Part shown: one piece after another, positions 54,268 to 64,000 of the stretch
Layout of the letters: each line of letters starts with the position of its first letter
Numbering within the stretch: position 1 is the first letter of the stretch
Assembly: GCF_902809855.1 (NCBI RefSeq)
Contig: NZ_CADDWJ010000003.1
Location: forward strand, 1-64,000
Reading direction: 5' to 3'
Source: Acinetobacter sp. Marseille-Q1618
GTDB lineage: Bacteria; Pseudomonadota; Gammaproteobacteria; Pseudomonadales; Moraxellaceae
Length of the DNA: 64,000 nucleotides
Program-made: the position numbers and the translations under genes
The notes under the pieces: generated by a model
What the model saw: the letters and a program-made list of their open reading frames with translations, nothing else
What the model was told of the DNA's origin: nothing
The model's database searches: none

Positions 54268-57144
54268 TTAAGGCTCAATATTATCATCATACGCTCGACC
54301 AATTAAATCAAAAAACGCTGATGAGCGATTTCGATTAAACTGATTGACACGTTTCATCATTGCTTGCCAATGCTGATCATTTGCCAATTCAGGCACATCT
54401 AGTTCATCCATATAAAAATCAACCCGTTGTAGATTCATACTCTGATAAATCGGATGCCATTCCCCATTTACCTTAATCACCAATTCAGGATTAATTAAAT
54501 ATTGTCCATGTGCGACACGTTTAAACAAATATTTATTGTACTTATCACTGCCATCCACTTCATTTTTAGATAATAATGCACTGATATAAGTACGTTTTTG
54601 ACGTTTAGGATCATAAAAAGATTTAGGTAATAGACTAAGATAATCGAGCAATAACGCACTATCAAACGCTTTTTCCCAACGGGCATAACGCTGATAACCC
54701 TCTATCAAACTCATGACATACATTAATTGAAAAATCATATATTCAGGTTGATGTGACTCTAACTTGAACAAACGATGATAGATCTGTAAAACAATACTGT
54801 CTTGTGGTAAATACGCTGCAAATTCGACTAAGTTGCTAGCATATTTGGGTTGTGTCAGAACACGTTGTAAGGCGATTTGTAAGACATTTAAATTCTGACC
54901 ATCCAATACATCTACATCCGCCCCATCTTGTAAAAGCTGTTGGTAAAATTCACTATTTCCTGCCCAAACCGCTGCCATCAATGGGGTTTGATTAAACTCA
55001 TTACGATGATTAATTCCAAACTTTTCGATTTTCTTCAGTAAAGCAGTTGGATGCTTTATTTGATAATTCATATAATATTTTGACAAAAGCCCTTGTTCAG
55101 CTTTCTGTGCGCGTACCTGATAACTTGGATTAAACACATTGATCGCAGGCTTAAAACCGATTTTTGCCAATTGCATCAAATAGGCTTGATGTTGATATAC
55201 CACCGCATATTCAAACAATGCCAATTGGGCTTTTTTCTCTTTCTCAATCAGTGCCTTTTGCTCTAAATGTCGAAGTTCACTGCCTTTTAATACTGTCCAA
55301 TTTGGCGATTCTTCCTTTAAGATTTCACGACGAATACGCTCTGCCTGTTCTTTTTTACCTTGTAATTCAAGTTTTTGTGCTTCTTTTTGCCATTCTTTTA
55401 AACTCGACTGTTGATCTTGCAAATCTAAAGTATCCGCAGCTTGATCCATTCCCAATAATTGAAAAATTTTATGCTGATCTTGCTGCTCTACCCAGTAAAT
55501 ATTGGACATTGCACGCGTCAAACCGACATATAGAGCATTAATATAAAACTTATAAATTTCCAGTGACTTATCAGCTTTGTCTTTGTTGCGTGCATAGCTA
55601 AAATCATGTTGTAAGTCTTGCACAGAAATATCACTACAGATTTCACTAAAATGTGTAGTTGATTGGCTAACAAAGTTATATAAAATAATGTTTTGGTATT
55701 CTAAACCTTTGGCTTCTTGGATGGCGAAAACCAATGGCGTTTTAAACACACGCTGCGCCATTTTCTTCTGTTCTTCATGCATCACCACCACAGCGAACTG
55801 GGTCGAAACTGAGGTTTTTTTATCCAATTCATGCAAGATATCTGGTGTATTTTTTAAAAAATATACACCGCCCTGAATCTCTGCATTACTTTGTACCAAA
55901 TAATGACTTTCTTTATCAATCGAGCCAAAACGTGCATTTTTTAGTAATAAAACACGATTTGAAATCTCTGTGATTCGCTGTGCATTACGGTAATTGTGTT
56001 GCAATATATGCGTGATTTCAGCGCCATGATGTAGCTCCTCATGCCGATGAAACAAACTTTTAACTTTTGCCCACGAAAAAAAATTGGGATGCACAATTTG
56101 ATTGGCATCACCACACATTAAAAATAAACCTTTTTGACTCAGGCTATTTAAAATTAAATATAATTGAATGGTGGTAATGTCTTGTACTTCATCAATCACC
56201 ACAAAATCATAACTTGGTTTCACTTTCTGCAAATACTCATAACTGAGAATATTTAAATCTGCCAAACCATTCTTTGCTAAATCCTGTAAATAATGCTTAA
56301 AAATTGCATAAACTTCTGCACGATCATGAATACTAAAAATAGATTGTTTAATTCCTAAAGCCAAATAATCTGCTTCAGATAAATAAGCATGATCGGTCAT
56401 ACTGCCTGTGAGTACACCTTTAAACTCTTCATAAAGACTATGTGCGCTGAATTTATGTTTATAATTTTCTTTATACCACTGCATAAAAAAATCAATATCA
56501 GCAATCTTTCTATCTGGAACAGCAATACTTTCGATAAAATCTTGATAAGAATAAAAATCGACCAATTGCTTATCATTATAATAATGTTCTGAATAATAAA
56601 GCTCTCTGGAGTTTTTTACTAAAAATGAAGATAAAGTAACGTATAAAACCTGACCTTCAAGCTGTTTTATTTTTTCTAATAAAATTGCTGTCTTACCACT
56701 TCCTGCTGAACCAATGATCACCAAGGGTGGATATTGTTGATAAATATGCTGCTGCACATCATCAAAAGAAATAAATTTATTTAAATAAACAAACTGCGGA
56801 TTATTATGATTCACATATACCATTTTTTCATCAGTTTGAATTTCATCAACTGACTCAATGACAGGGATTAAGTCTTCATTGATTTCAATATCCGCATTTA
56901 AAAAACGAGAACCTTGATAATCATGCTTTTTTAAATATTCTAAAATTAAAATATAATTCTGAGCTTGGTACTGATAAATTGAAAATAAAATACGATCACT
57001 ACGATTTAACTTAGCACGATATAAATTTGATTGAATCTTTTTTACATCTGCCGATTTAAAATCATCATTTTTTAAATAATCAACTAACTTATTAAAACCT
57101 GATATTTTTTCTGTTTCTAACTCATTATAAATTAGTACCTCCAC
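54268..57144 (-). CDS. UvrD/Rep-type helicase with RelE-like N-terminus and ankyrin-like segment
   Basis: The product (958 aa from the GTG at 57144; 969 from a TTG at 57177, whose numbering is used here) is a large ATP-dependent helicase. Residues about 46-93 (NLYRAKLNRSDRILFSIY, then ILEYLKKHDY) resemble the RelE/ParE fold. Superfamily 1 motifs follow: Walker A GSAGSGKTA (156-164), DEVQD (329-333), CGDANQ (355-360), HNYRNAQRI (394-402), QEAKGLEYQNIILYN (487-501) and YVGLTRAM (550-557). A charged coiled coil spans about 592-655, an ankyrin-like stretch 726-770, and a winged-helix-like end (KRVAHGQYLI) about 886-895. GAGG before the GTG favours that start. Function unknown; repair, RNA handling or defence are possible. 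Confidence 0.85.
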   Translation of the reverse strand: MEVLIYNELETEKISGFNKLVDYLKNDDFKSADVKKIQSNLYRAKLNRSDRILFSIYQYQAQNYILILEYLKKHDYQGSRFLNADIEINEDLIPVIESVDEIQTDEKMVYVNHNNPQFVYLNKFISFDDVQQHIYQQYPPLVIIGSAGSGKTAILLEKIKQLEGQVLYVTLSSFLVKNSRELYYSEHYYNDKQLVDFYSYQDFIESIAVPDRKIADIDFFMQWYKENYKHKFSAHSLYEEFKGVLTGSMTDHAYLSEADYLALGIKQSIFSIHDRAEVYAIFKHYLQDLAKNGLADLNILSYEYLQKVKPSYDFVVIDEVQDITTIQLYLILNSLSQKGLFLMCGDANQIVHPNFFSWAKVKSLFHRHEELHHGAEITHILQHNYRNAQRITEISNRVLLLKNARFGSIDKESHYLVQSNAEIQGGVYFLKNTPDILHELDKKTSVSTQFAVVVMHEEQKKMAQRVFKTPLVFAIQEAKGLEYQNIILYNFVSQSTTHFSEICSDISVQDLQHDFSYARNKDKADKSLEIYKFYINALYVGLTRAMSNIYWVEQQDQHKIFQLLGMDQAADTLDLQDQQSSLKEWQKEAQKLELQGKKEQAERIRREILKEESPNWTVLKGSELRHLEQKALIEKEKKAQLALFEYAVVYQHQAYLMQLAKIGFKPAINVFNPSYQVRAQKAEQGLLSKYYMNYQIKHPTALLKKIEKFGINHRNEFNQTPLMAAVWAGNSEFYQQLLQDGADVDVLDGQNLNVLQIALQRVLTQPKYASNLVEFAAYLPQDSIVLQIYHRLFKLESHQPEYMIFQLMYVMSLIEGYQRYARWEKAFDSALLLDYLSLLPKSFYDPKRQKRTYISALLSKNEVDGSDKYNKYLFKRVAHGQYLINPELVIKVNGEWHPIYQSMNLQRVDFYMDELDVPELANDQHWQAMMKRVNQFNRNRSSAFFDLIGRAYDDNIEP

Positions 57145-57179
57145 GTCATCCTCACATTTAGAAAGTAAAGTTTTCAACT

Positions 57180-57207
57180 ATTTTAAAATATACAAAAAAT
57201 AAGCCAA
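57180..57207 (-). promoter_or_regulatory. Putative promoter of helicase gene inside serS terminator
   Basis: On the minus strand TTGGCT (57207-57202) and TAAAAT (57185-57180) are separated by 16 bases. The -35 lies in one arm of the serS terminator stem. A transcript starting about seven bases on would begin at the TTG, leaving the GTG at 57144 as the first usable start with a ribosome-binding site. Confidence 0.35.
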
Positions 57208-57227
57208 ATATTAAATTTGGCTTATTA
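57193..57227 (-). terminator. Terminator after serS
   Basis: AATAAGCCAAAT (57198-57209) pairs perfectly with ATTTGGCTTATT (57215-57226) around ATTAA. The A-run at 57194-57199 gives a U-tract on the serS transcript. Confidence 0.85.
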
Positions 57228-57250
57228 AAATCTTACAAATAATCTCAAGA

Positions 57251-58567
<1,317 letters not shown>

Positions 58568-58636
58568 TCACTGCAAAAAATACAGTAACCTAACCAACTC
58601 ACACTATAGATTTTGATAATTCGTTGAAAATTTGGC

Positions 58637-59449
58637 TTATTCCGCTTGAGGTGCTTCTTCTGCAACCGCTTCAACGACAGGTAAACTTGGTAAATATTCA
58701 GCTTTGACCAAATCTTTTGCAGACAAATAAGGTAAGGTGAGTTCCGTCATGCCTTCTGCATAAGATGCCAACTCATACAATGGATACACAAATACAATCC
58801 CTTTTGAACCATAATAATAGTTATCGCTGAGTTGTAATTTTTCACGGGTAATGTCGTGCTGTGTTAACCAGTTAGCGTTGGCATCATAAAGCTGTTCTGC
58901 GACTTTTGTTTCAACATTCGGTTTTAAAATATCAGTCAAGGCTAAGCGTTTTTGAGTGCTCAAATCAAAAGTCACATATTCATTATGATACATCCCATGT
59001 GCGGCACCTGCTGCGTAGGTATAGGACTGAATCATAAATGTCGCTAAGTTGTACTGTTGAGAAATAAAACGGACATAGATTGAATTTTGATTTAAACCTT
59101 TAAGATCAGCAGCTTCACTGGCAGCTTGTGTAGTTTTTTGATCTTTTTCAAATGCAATCGGTACATCTTTTTTAATGCGATTTAGGAAATAATCATCAAT
59201 CCAAGCAATATCAGTCTTGACTGTTTGTAAGTCATATTGGGTGCATCCATCTTCATCACAAAACTGCTTTCTTGGTAATTCTACACGTGTAACTTTGGCT
59301 TGAATGAGTGGAATCTGCTCTGTTTTGGCTTGGCTACTGGAAGCTTGTGCATCTGCTGATGATGCAGGCTTTTCTTGACAACCTGAAGCCATCAATAAAG
59401 CTGAGAATAGCGCTGAAATAATCCAAGTTTTTTTTAAATGTATTTGCAT
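58637..59449 (-). CDS. RsiV-like (DUF3298) lipoprotein
   Basis: The 270-aa product has a signal peptide with the lipobox LLMASGC, so Cys becomes the lipidated N-terminus. An Ala/Ser/Gln linker follows, then a DUF3298/RsiV-like domain with YTYAAGAAHGMYHNEYVTFD and GIVFVYPLYELASYAEG. Unlike Bacillus RsiV there is no anti-sigma segment or sigma factor beside it. It is probably a periplasmic-facing lipoprotein of unknown role. The frame opens at 59464; the ATG at 59449 is preferred. Two cysteines (FCDEDGC) may form a disulfide. Confidence 0.82.
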   Translation of the reverse strand: MQIHLKKTWIISALFSALLMASGCQEKPASSADAQASSSQAKTEQIPLIQAKVTRVELPRKQFCDEDGCTQYDLQTVKTDIAWIDDYFLNRIKKDVPIAFEKDQKTTQAASEAADLKGLNQNSIYVRFISQQYNLATFMIQSYTYAAGAAHGMYHNEYVTFDLSTQKRLALTDILKPNVETKVAEQLYDANANWLTQHDITREKLQLSDNYYYGSKGIVFVYPLYELASYAEGMTELTLPYLSAKDLVKAEYLPSLPVVEAVAEEAPQAE

Positions 59450-59608
59450 TCTGATGTCTTTCAAACATGTATTGCGATAACACCTATCATAAGACTAGAA
59501 ATTTCAAAATAAAATTCATTATTGTAATTGCTAACGGTTTTGCTTTCTTAATTTCTTGTTTAAGGGCTCAATTTTTCTTTTCTAAATTATTTTTTTAAAT
59601 AAAATAAT

Positions 59609-61108
59609 TCAATCACTTAACTCAAAATCATTCACCCAATTACAATGAAAACCTAAAGGAATATGCACGCCTAAATCAATCTCTGCTTGAAGTTGAATCT
59701 CTAAACCATCTACTTTCAAAATAGCAACTTTTGCAGCACCACCATCTAAGCGATGTACATAAGCCATTAAATAACCACACCCTTCTGCACTCTCCACCGT
59801 TTCAGGTGTAAAGGTCACTTCTCCTACGCCCCAACCTAAACCAAAATCATAATGTATAGATCTTTTTAGCAATAAATCATGTATGCACATCTGATTAAAA
59901 GCCTCAGAATGTCTAAATTTTAGAGTGTACAAATAACGATAAAATATTCCCGTAAAACGCTCATCAATTTTAGGAAATTCTTGAACTTGTGAATCTAACA
60001 ATTCTCTATGTAACTGTTGTGTTGCAAGATCAATAGACCAACGTTCCAATTGAGCATGTTGCGACTCATAAGCAGCATGTTGAGTATGTCTAAAATCAGT
60101 ATGATGCACTAAAACATCGATAATAATCTGTTCCTGATCCGCTCGATAAGCATTTGCAGCATGAAATACAAAACACGGTTCTAGTTCAATCCAAACGATC
60201 TGTTCAGCATTGGCATATTTAGGTAATATTCCGATACGCATCATTTTCTTTGGATTCCATGTATATGGAACACTATAACCTTGTAACAGATGCTTGACTG
60301 AAAATGTAATCGAGCCATCAAATACTATTATTTCTTTTTCAGTAAGCAAACAATCATGAATCATGGGTGCATGCGCCAATTCAATTTCAGTAAAATGAAT
60401 TAACTGTCCCTCTTCATCAATCACTTCATAGTAGGCATTTTTACATTTCAAAGCATCATAACAAATTGCATGTAAATGCCCCGTTTGCCTGTCTTTACGA
60501 GGATGTGCGGTAAAAGGCAAATTGGCATCACTATTAAACAACTGATAACGCAAGCTATTAAGCTGTTTATCTAGACATATTGGAAATGCACCAGCTTCAA
60601 TCACAGCCCAAAGCAGACCTGCATGTGCAAAAATATTAGTATTTACAACATCATGTGCGCCACGCCTAAAACCTTCAATCTGTGCTTGAGCTTTTATATA
60701 TTGTACTTGATCGGTAGCAAGCAATGTACTTTTAAAGGATAATGCTTGACCATTTTGTAGTTCTAATGCATGTAACATACCATCCCCGAGATACCAATCA
60801 AATAAACGAGGCTGTGTAACATGGATTGGATTTGACCCGATACGAAGTAATAATCCATTTAACTGCTTAGGGATTTCTCCACAAACTTTCAACTCATACT
60901 GTTCAGTTTCTTTCACTGGTTGATAAATCTTATTTTTATAAATATTGACTTCTTGATGTGTTTTCTGACTTCTTAACATCTGACCGATCAGCTTGATCAA
61001 CCACTGTTGAAATTTATTTTTATAGGAAATAAACCTATTCATTTTAGGATAATGCAATGTTTTATTGTGTTGTTTATGATGCATTTCTTTCTCAGAAAGT
61101 CTTTCCAT
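59609..61108 (-). CDS. Carotenoid-oxygenase (RPE65/CCO) family protein
   Basis: The 499-aa product is a seven-bladed propeller dioxygenase relative. The opening RIGSNPIHVTQP and WYLGDGMLHALEL are typical, and candidate iron His residues are seen in FTAHPRKD, APMIHDCLL, CFVFHAANAY and the last GFHCNW. The enzyme should cleave a double bond in a carotenoid, apocarotenoid or stilbene. No carotenoid synthesis gene is nearby, so its substrate is unknown and may come from the environment. The gene has an unusually long, basic N-terminus. It is a single gene. Confidence 0.88.
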   Translation of the reverse strand: MERLSEKEMHHKQHNKTLHYPKMNRFISYKNKFQQWLIKLIGQMLRSQKTHQEVNIYKNKIYQPVKETEQYELKVCGEIPKQLNGLLLRIGSNPIHVTQPRLFDWYLGDGMLHALELQNGQALSFKSTLLATDQVQYIKAQAQIEGFRRGAHDVVNTNIFAHAGLLWAVIEAGAFPICLDKQLNSLRYQLFNSDANLPFTAHPRKDRQTGHLHAICYDALKCKNAYYEVIDEEGQLIHFTEIELAHAPMIHDCLLTEKEIIVFDGSITFSVKHLLQGYSVPYTWNPKKMMRIGILPKYANAEQIVWIELEPCFVFHAANAYRADQEQIIIDVLVHHTDFRHTQHAAYESQHAQLERWSIDLATQQLHRELLDSQVQEFPKIDERFTGIFYRYLYTLKFRHSEAFNQMCIHDLLLKRSIHYDFGLGWGVGEVTFTPETVESAEGCGYLMAYVHRLDGGAAKVAILKVDGLEIQLQAEIDLGVHIPLGFHCNWVNDFELSD

Positions 61109-61166
61109 TTTGGATTGAGCATAATGTAATTCTTTAAATAGCTCTATATTTTGATTTTATTTTCAT

Positions 61167-61193
61167 AAAAAAAGCAGCCCGAAAGCTGCTTTA
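61167..61193 (-). terminator. Terminator after lolA
   Basis: AAAGCAGC (61171-61178) pairs with GCTGCTTT (61185-61192) around CCGAAA. An A-run on the + strand gives the U-tract in the lolA direction. Confidence 0.75.
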
Positions 61194-61206
61194 AATCTAT
61201 ACAGAA

Positions 61207-61902
61207 TTATTGATCAATAATATCTGTACCTTTCGGTGGTGCGAAATTGAAAGTTGAAGCTGGAATGGATGGATTCAATTTCACATTGCTAAATTTCACA
61301 TGTGTCGTTTGACCTAGTGAGTCTTGTAAAATCATCAAAGATGGCGCTTTATTTGCACCAAAACTAATGGTTAAACTTTGGAATGCTCCCTCTTTATCTT
61401 TAGGGAACAAGGTGTAATACGTTTTACTGCGATCAGGTTGGGTAATACGATAAGCCTTTTGAATTTGGGCTGTATTTCCTGAAAGTAACAATGCTGGCGT
61501 ATTTGCCACTTGCTCATCTAAGCTTTGACGTACTGCTTGTTGTAAGTCTGGATCATAGATCCATACCATTTTACCAGTCGTAGCAATGGTTTGTTTTGCT
61601 GGAGAAGTTGTTTCCCAATAGAACTTACCAGGACGTGCAACTTTCATCACCCCTTTAAAGGTTTGGTTCATATGCTGTGCAGATAAACCTTTTTGTTGAG
61701 CAACTTTACTCCCACCTGTGGCTTTGGTGGTTTGCTCAAAGTTTGCGGATAAACTTTGGATTCCGCTTAACTGTTTCACCAAGTTACTGGTGGCTTGTTG
61801 CTCCGTTGCGGCAGTTGCAGCAAAAACTGTTGTGCTCATCGCAGGTGCAAGCAGAGTTGCACTGATTGCTACTGCGCCCATGGTTTTACGAAGCATATTC
61901 AT
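61207..61902 (-). CDS. lolA: Outer-membrane lipoprotein carrier protein LolA
   Basis: LolA carries lipoproteins across the periplasm from LolCDE to LolB. The 231-aa protein has a signal peptide (about residues 1-28, ending TVFA) and the LolA beta-barrel features QSLSANFEQTTKA, GVMKVARPGKFYWE and WIYDPDLQQAVRQ. AAGGTGA precedes the first of two possible ATGs (61902 and 61896). It is a single gene here; the rarA or ftsK gene often beside lolA is absent. Confidence 0.93.
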   Translation of the reverse strand: MNMLRKTMGAVAISATLLAPAMSTTVFAATAATEQQATSNLVKQLSGIQSLSANFEQTTKATGGSKVAQQKGLSAQHMNQTFKGVMKVARPGKFYWETTSPAKQTIATTGKMVWIYDPDLQQAVRQSLDEQVANTPALLLSGNTAQIQKAYRITQPDRSKTYYTLFPKDKEGAFQSLTISFGANKAPSLMILQDSLGQTTHVKFSNVKLNPSIPASTFNFAPPKGTDIIDQ

Positions 61903-62076
61903 ATGTTCACCTTTATATATTTGCTCAATCGCAATTTGTTAGATGATTTATCATAAACCAAATTTTAGCGCTAATATTAGAGAAAATAAGAAGTTTTGTA
62001 TTGTTATTAGCATAATTTGTAGAAATTCATTCATCATGATGGAGATTTTCTTTAAACTTTTAAAAACTTAAACGCA

Positions 62077-62107
62077 TAAAAAAACCCGCAATAAAGCGGG
62101 TCTTTTT
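62077..62107 (-). terminator. Terminator after rplU-rpmA
   Basis: ACCCGC (62084-62089) pairs with GCGGGT (62096-62101) around AATAAA. The A-run before it gives the U-tract on the rpmA transcript. Confidence 0.85.
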
Positions 62108-62120
62108 GTACTACTAAAAC

Positions 62121-62378
62121 TTATGCAGTTTCAACAGATACATAGCGACGGCCAAACTGACCTTTCACTTCAAATTTGATTACGCCGTCAGCAGTAGCAA
62201 ATAAAGTATGGTCACGACCCATACCTACGTTTGTACCCGCGTGGAACTCTGTACCGCGTTGACGAACGATGATGTTACCAGCAGTCACAGCTTGACCACC
62301 GTACATTTTAACACCTAACATTTTAGGGTTTGAATCACGACCATTTCGTGTCGAACCACCGGCTTTTTTAGTTGCCAT
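62121..62378 (-). CDS. rpmA: 50S ribosomal protein L27
   Basis: The 85-aa product is L27, whose N-terminal tail reaches the peptidyl-transferase centre. It starts [16 protein letters not shown], the standard form without a cleavable extension, and includes [19 protein letters not shown]. It lies 19 bp after rplU in the usual rplU-rpmA operon. Confidence 0.97.
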   Translation of the reverse strand: MATKKAGGSTRNGRDSNPKMLGVKMYGGQAVTAGNIIVRQRGTEFHAGTNVGMGRDHTLFATADGVIKFEVKGQFGRRYVSVETA

Positions 62379-62397
62379 GTCTACTTACTCCTAGTGA

Positions 62398-62709
62398 TTA
62401 GCCTGCGATCGCAGTAATTTTCAACTCAGTGAACCATTGACGGTGACCTTGTTGTTTACGGTAATGTTTACGACGACGCATTTTAACAATACGGATTTTG
62501 TCGTGACGACCATGACCAACCACTTCTGCAGTTACTTTTGCGCCAGCAACAACTGGAGCACCGATTTGAATGCTTTCGCCATTCACAACCATTAATACAT
62601 CATCAAATGTAATAGTCGCGCCAGTTTCAGCTTTCAACAATTCAACTTTAAGGGTTTCACCCTCAACAACACGGTGCTGTTTACCACCGCTTTGGATTAC
62701 TGCGTACAT
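62398..62709 (-). CDS. rplU: 50S ribosomal protein L21
   Basis: The 103-aa product is L21, which binds 23S rRNA. It starts [14 protein letters not shown] and contains the basic tail [16 protein letters not shown]. The frame opens at 62721, but TTGGAG before the ATG at 62709 decides the start. rpmA follows in the same operon. The divergent ispB gene lies 431 bp away, the common order in gammaproteobacteria. Confidence 0.97.
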   Translation of the reverse strand: MYAVIQSGGKQHRVVEGETLKVELLKAETGATITFDDVLMVVNGESIQIGAPVVAGAKVTAEVVGHGRHDKIRIVKMRRRKHYRKQQGHRQWFTELKITAIAG

Positions 62710-62761
62710 AATGTACTCCAACTAGCCCGTATCGTCGTGCCGAAAAAGGAATATTTCGATC

Positions 62762-62791
62762 TTATAACGAACGCTACTGGGGGTTATACAA
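62762..62791 (-). promoter_or_regulatory. Putative promoter of rplU-rpmA
   Basis: On the minus strand TTGTAT (62791-62786) and TTATAA (62767-62762) are separated by 18 bases, about 50 bases before the rplU start codon. Confidence 0.4.
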
Positions 62792-63140
62792 GGGCAAAGA
62801 TTTTAAGTGATAATGGACTAAACAACAAGCCATTTTAGCTAAATATTCTATCTGTTTATTATTTGTTCAAAAATAATAGGCTTTTTTTTTAATGCTGAAT
62901 ATTTGAATTCAGTCATGTTTTTCATTTTTTACATAAATTAAAATAGATTTTTCATACAATTTCGCTACTATGTAGCACAAAAGAACGACTTACAGAACAG
63001 ATAAGATTTCATCAGTTTTTGGACAAATTAAGAACATCTCATTAAGATTCAGTACAATGACTGTTTTCAATCGCAACATTTACTGGTGTTAATTGTTACA
63101 CTAACAACTTAAAAATGCATTTGTATGAGGTTTCCTTCAC
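62792..63140. other. Intergenic region between rplU and ispB promoters
   Basis: About 350 bp of AT-rich divergent promoter DNA lie here, with a T-run at about 62881-62892. I see no gene, RNA or clear repeat in it. Confidence 0.5.
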
Positions 63141-64000
63141 ATGACCATCGACTTTAAGCAAGATATTCTCGCGCCTGTTGCCACTGACTTTGCAGCGATG
63201 GATAAATTTATTAATGAAGGAATTACCTCTAAAGTTGCTTTGGTGATGGCAGTCAGCAAACACGTGGTTGAAGCTGGTGGCAAGCGTATGCGTCCAATCA
63301 TGTGCCTACTCGCAGCAAAAGCATGTGGCGCACAAGACCATGATATGGAAGCATATCGTAAACTTGCTGCCATCATAGAAATGCTACATACCGCAACTTT
63401 GGTACATGACGATGTCGTGGATGAGTCAGGTTTACGCCGTGGTCGCCCAACTGCAAATGCAACATGGAATAATCAAACTGCGGTTTTAGTCGGGGATTTT
63501 CTAATATCTCGTGCTTTTGATCTTTTGGTTGATTTGGACAGCATGGTATTGCTGAAAGATTTCTCAACGGGTACATGCGAAATTGCAGAAGGTGAGGTTT
63601 TACAACTGCAAGCACAACATCAACCAGAAACAGATGAGCAAACTTACTTAGATATTATTCATGGTAAAACTTCACGATTGTTTGAGCTGGCAACTGAAGG
63701 TGCAGCGATTTTAGCGGGTAAACCTGAATACCGTGAACCGTTACGTTTATTTGCAGGTCATTTTGGTAATGCCTTTCAAATCATTGATGATATTTTAGAT
63801 TACACCTCTGATGCTGAAACATTAGGTAAAAATATTGGTGATGATTTAATGGAAGGCAAACCCACTTTGCCGTTAATCTCAGCTTTACAAAACACAACGG
63901 GCGAGCAGCATGAAATCGTTCGTAAAAGTATCGCAACAGGTGGTACTGAACATTTAGAACAAGTTATTCAAATTGTCCATAATTCTGGTGCTTTGGATTA
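63141..64000 (+). CDS. ispB: Octaprenyl diphosphate synthase (5' part)
   Basis: IspB makes the long polyprenyl tail of ubiquinone. The gene begins at the ATG at 63141, with GAGG upstream, and runs off the window, giving 286 complete codons of an expected roughly 320. The first Asp-rich motif appears as LVHDDVVDESGLRRGRP and the second as FQIIDDILDYTSD, with GGKRMRPIM before the first. No stop or frameshift is seen. Partial at its 3' end only because of the window edge. Confidence 0.94.
   Translation, partial: MTIDFKQDILAPVATDFAAMDKFINEGITSKVALVMAVSKHVVEAGGKRMRPIMCLLAAKACGAQDHDMEAYRKLAAIIEMLHTATLVHDDVVDESGLRRGRPTANATWNNQTAVLVGDFLISRAFDLLVDLDSMVLLKDFSTGTCEIAEGEVLQLQAQHQPETDEQTYLDIIHGKTSRLFELATEGAAILAGKPEYREPLRLFAGHFGNAFQIIDDILDYTSDAETLGKNIGDDLMEGKPTLPLISALQNTTGEQHEIVRKSIATGGTEHLEQVIQIVHNSGALD

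Overview
This window is chromosomal DNA of an Acinetobacter species. It is AT-rich. It carries the rubredoxin operon rubA-rubB-estB-oxyR followed by convergent ppk and mtgA, an arrangement I know from Acinetobacter baylyi ADP1. It also carries a gene for the Acinetobacter-specific outer-membrane protein CarO and several protein families typical of Moraxellaceae. The species cannot be fixed from the sequence alone. Nearly everything is ordinary core genome. I see no insertion sequence, prophage, CRISPR array, tRNA or rRNA gene.

Layout. 0.1-4.1 kb: lysS, a TonB-C-like secreted protein, a YqiA-like esterase and apt. 4.6-8.0 kb: rubA (54 aa), rubB, estB, oxyR. 8.0-13.6 kb: ppk, mtgA, a rhomboid protease and nadB. 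13.8-19.6 kb: a Do-type protease, a thioesterase, two unknown proteins, then pabC-mltG-tmk. 19.8-25.3 kb: sulfate uptake, sbp - serine hydrolase - cysT-cysW-cysA-cysB. 25.5-34.3 kb: a FadL-type porin, carO, dapD, queE, a DUF6160/FilA-like protein, queC, bcp, an alpha-carbonic anhydrase, and ribB behind an FMN riboswitch. 34.3-41.2 kb: small accessory genes, including three regulators (TetR, MerR and, later, HxlR at 51 kb) that each sit next to a possible target gene with a visible operator-like site. 41.6-50.3 kb: rpoD, a DUF493 protein, two metalloenzymes, lipB, an SCP2-like protein with an iron-type alcohol dehydrogenase, and a PuuP-like permease. 50.3-57.2 kb: a flavodoxin-like protein with HxlR, a gene interrupted by an in-frame TGA, a structured intergenic element, trmL, cysG, and a large UvrD-type helicase fused to RelE-like and ankyrin-like segments. 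57.2-64 kb: serS, an RsiV-like lipoprotein, a carotenoid-oxygenase homologue, lolA, rpmA, rplU, and the 5' part of ispB running off the window.

The genes cover respiration and quinone supply (ispB), alkane and lipid oxidation (rubAB, FadL, estB), oxidative-stress control (oxyR, bcp), sulfur assimilation (sbp, cysTWA, cysB, cysG), envelope biogenesis (mtgA, mltG, lolA, Do protease) and translation (lysS, serS, rpmA, rplU, trmL, trhO).

The points most worth a second look are the RelE-like/UvrD/ankyrin helicase with its odd start and a promoter apparently built into the serS terminator; a family of TTAGA-N6-TCTAA dyads around rubA; terminator-like hairpins inside the rub operon; a MerR promoter with a 19-bp spacer; a 26-bp perfect palindrome between tetR and an HPP gene; a gene broken by TGA; and a nested inverted-repeat element at 52.0-52.1 kb that also encodes a possible 52-aa peptide.
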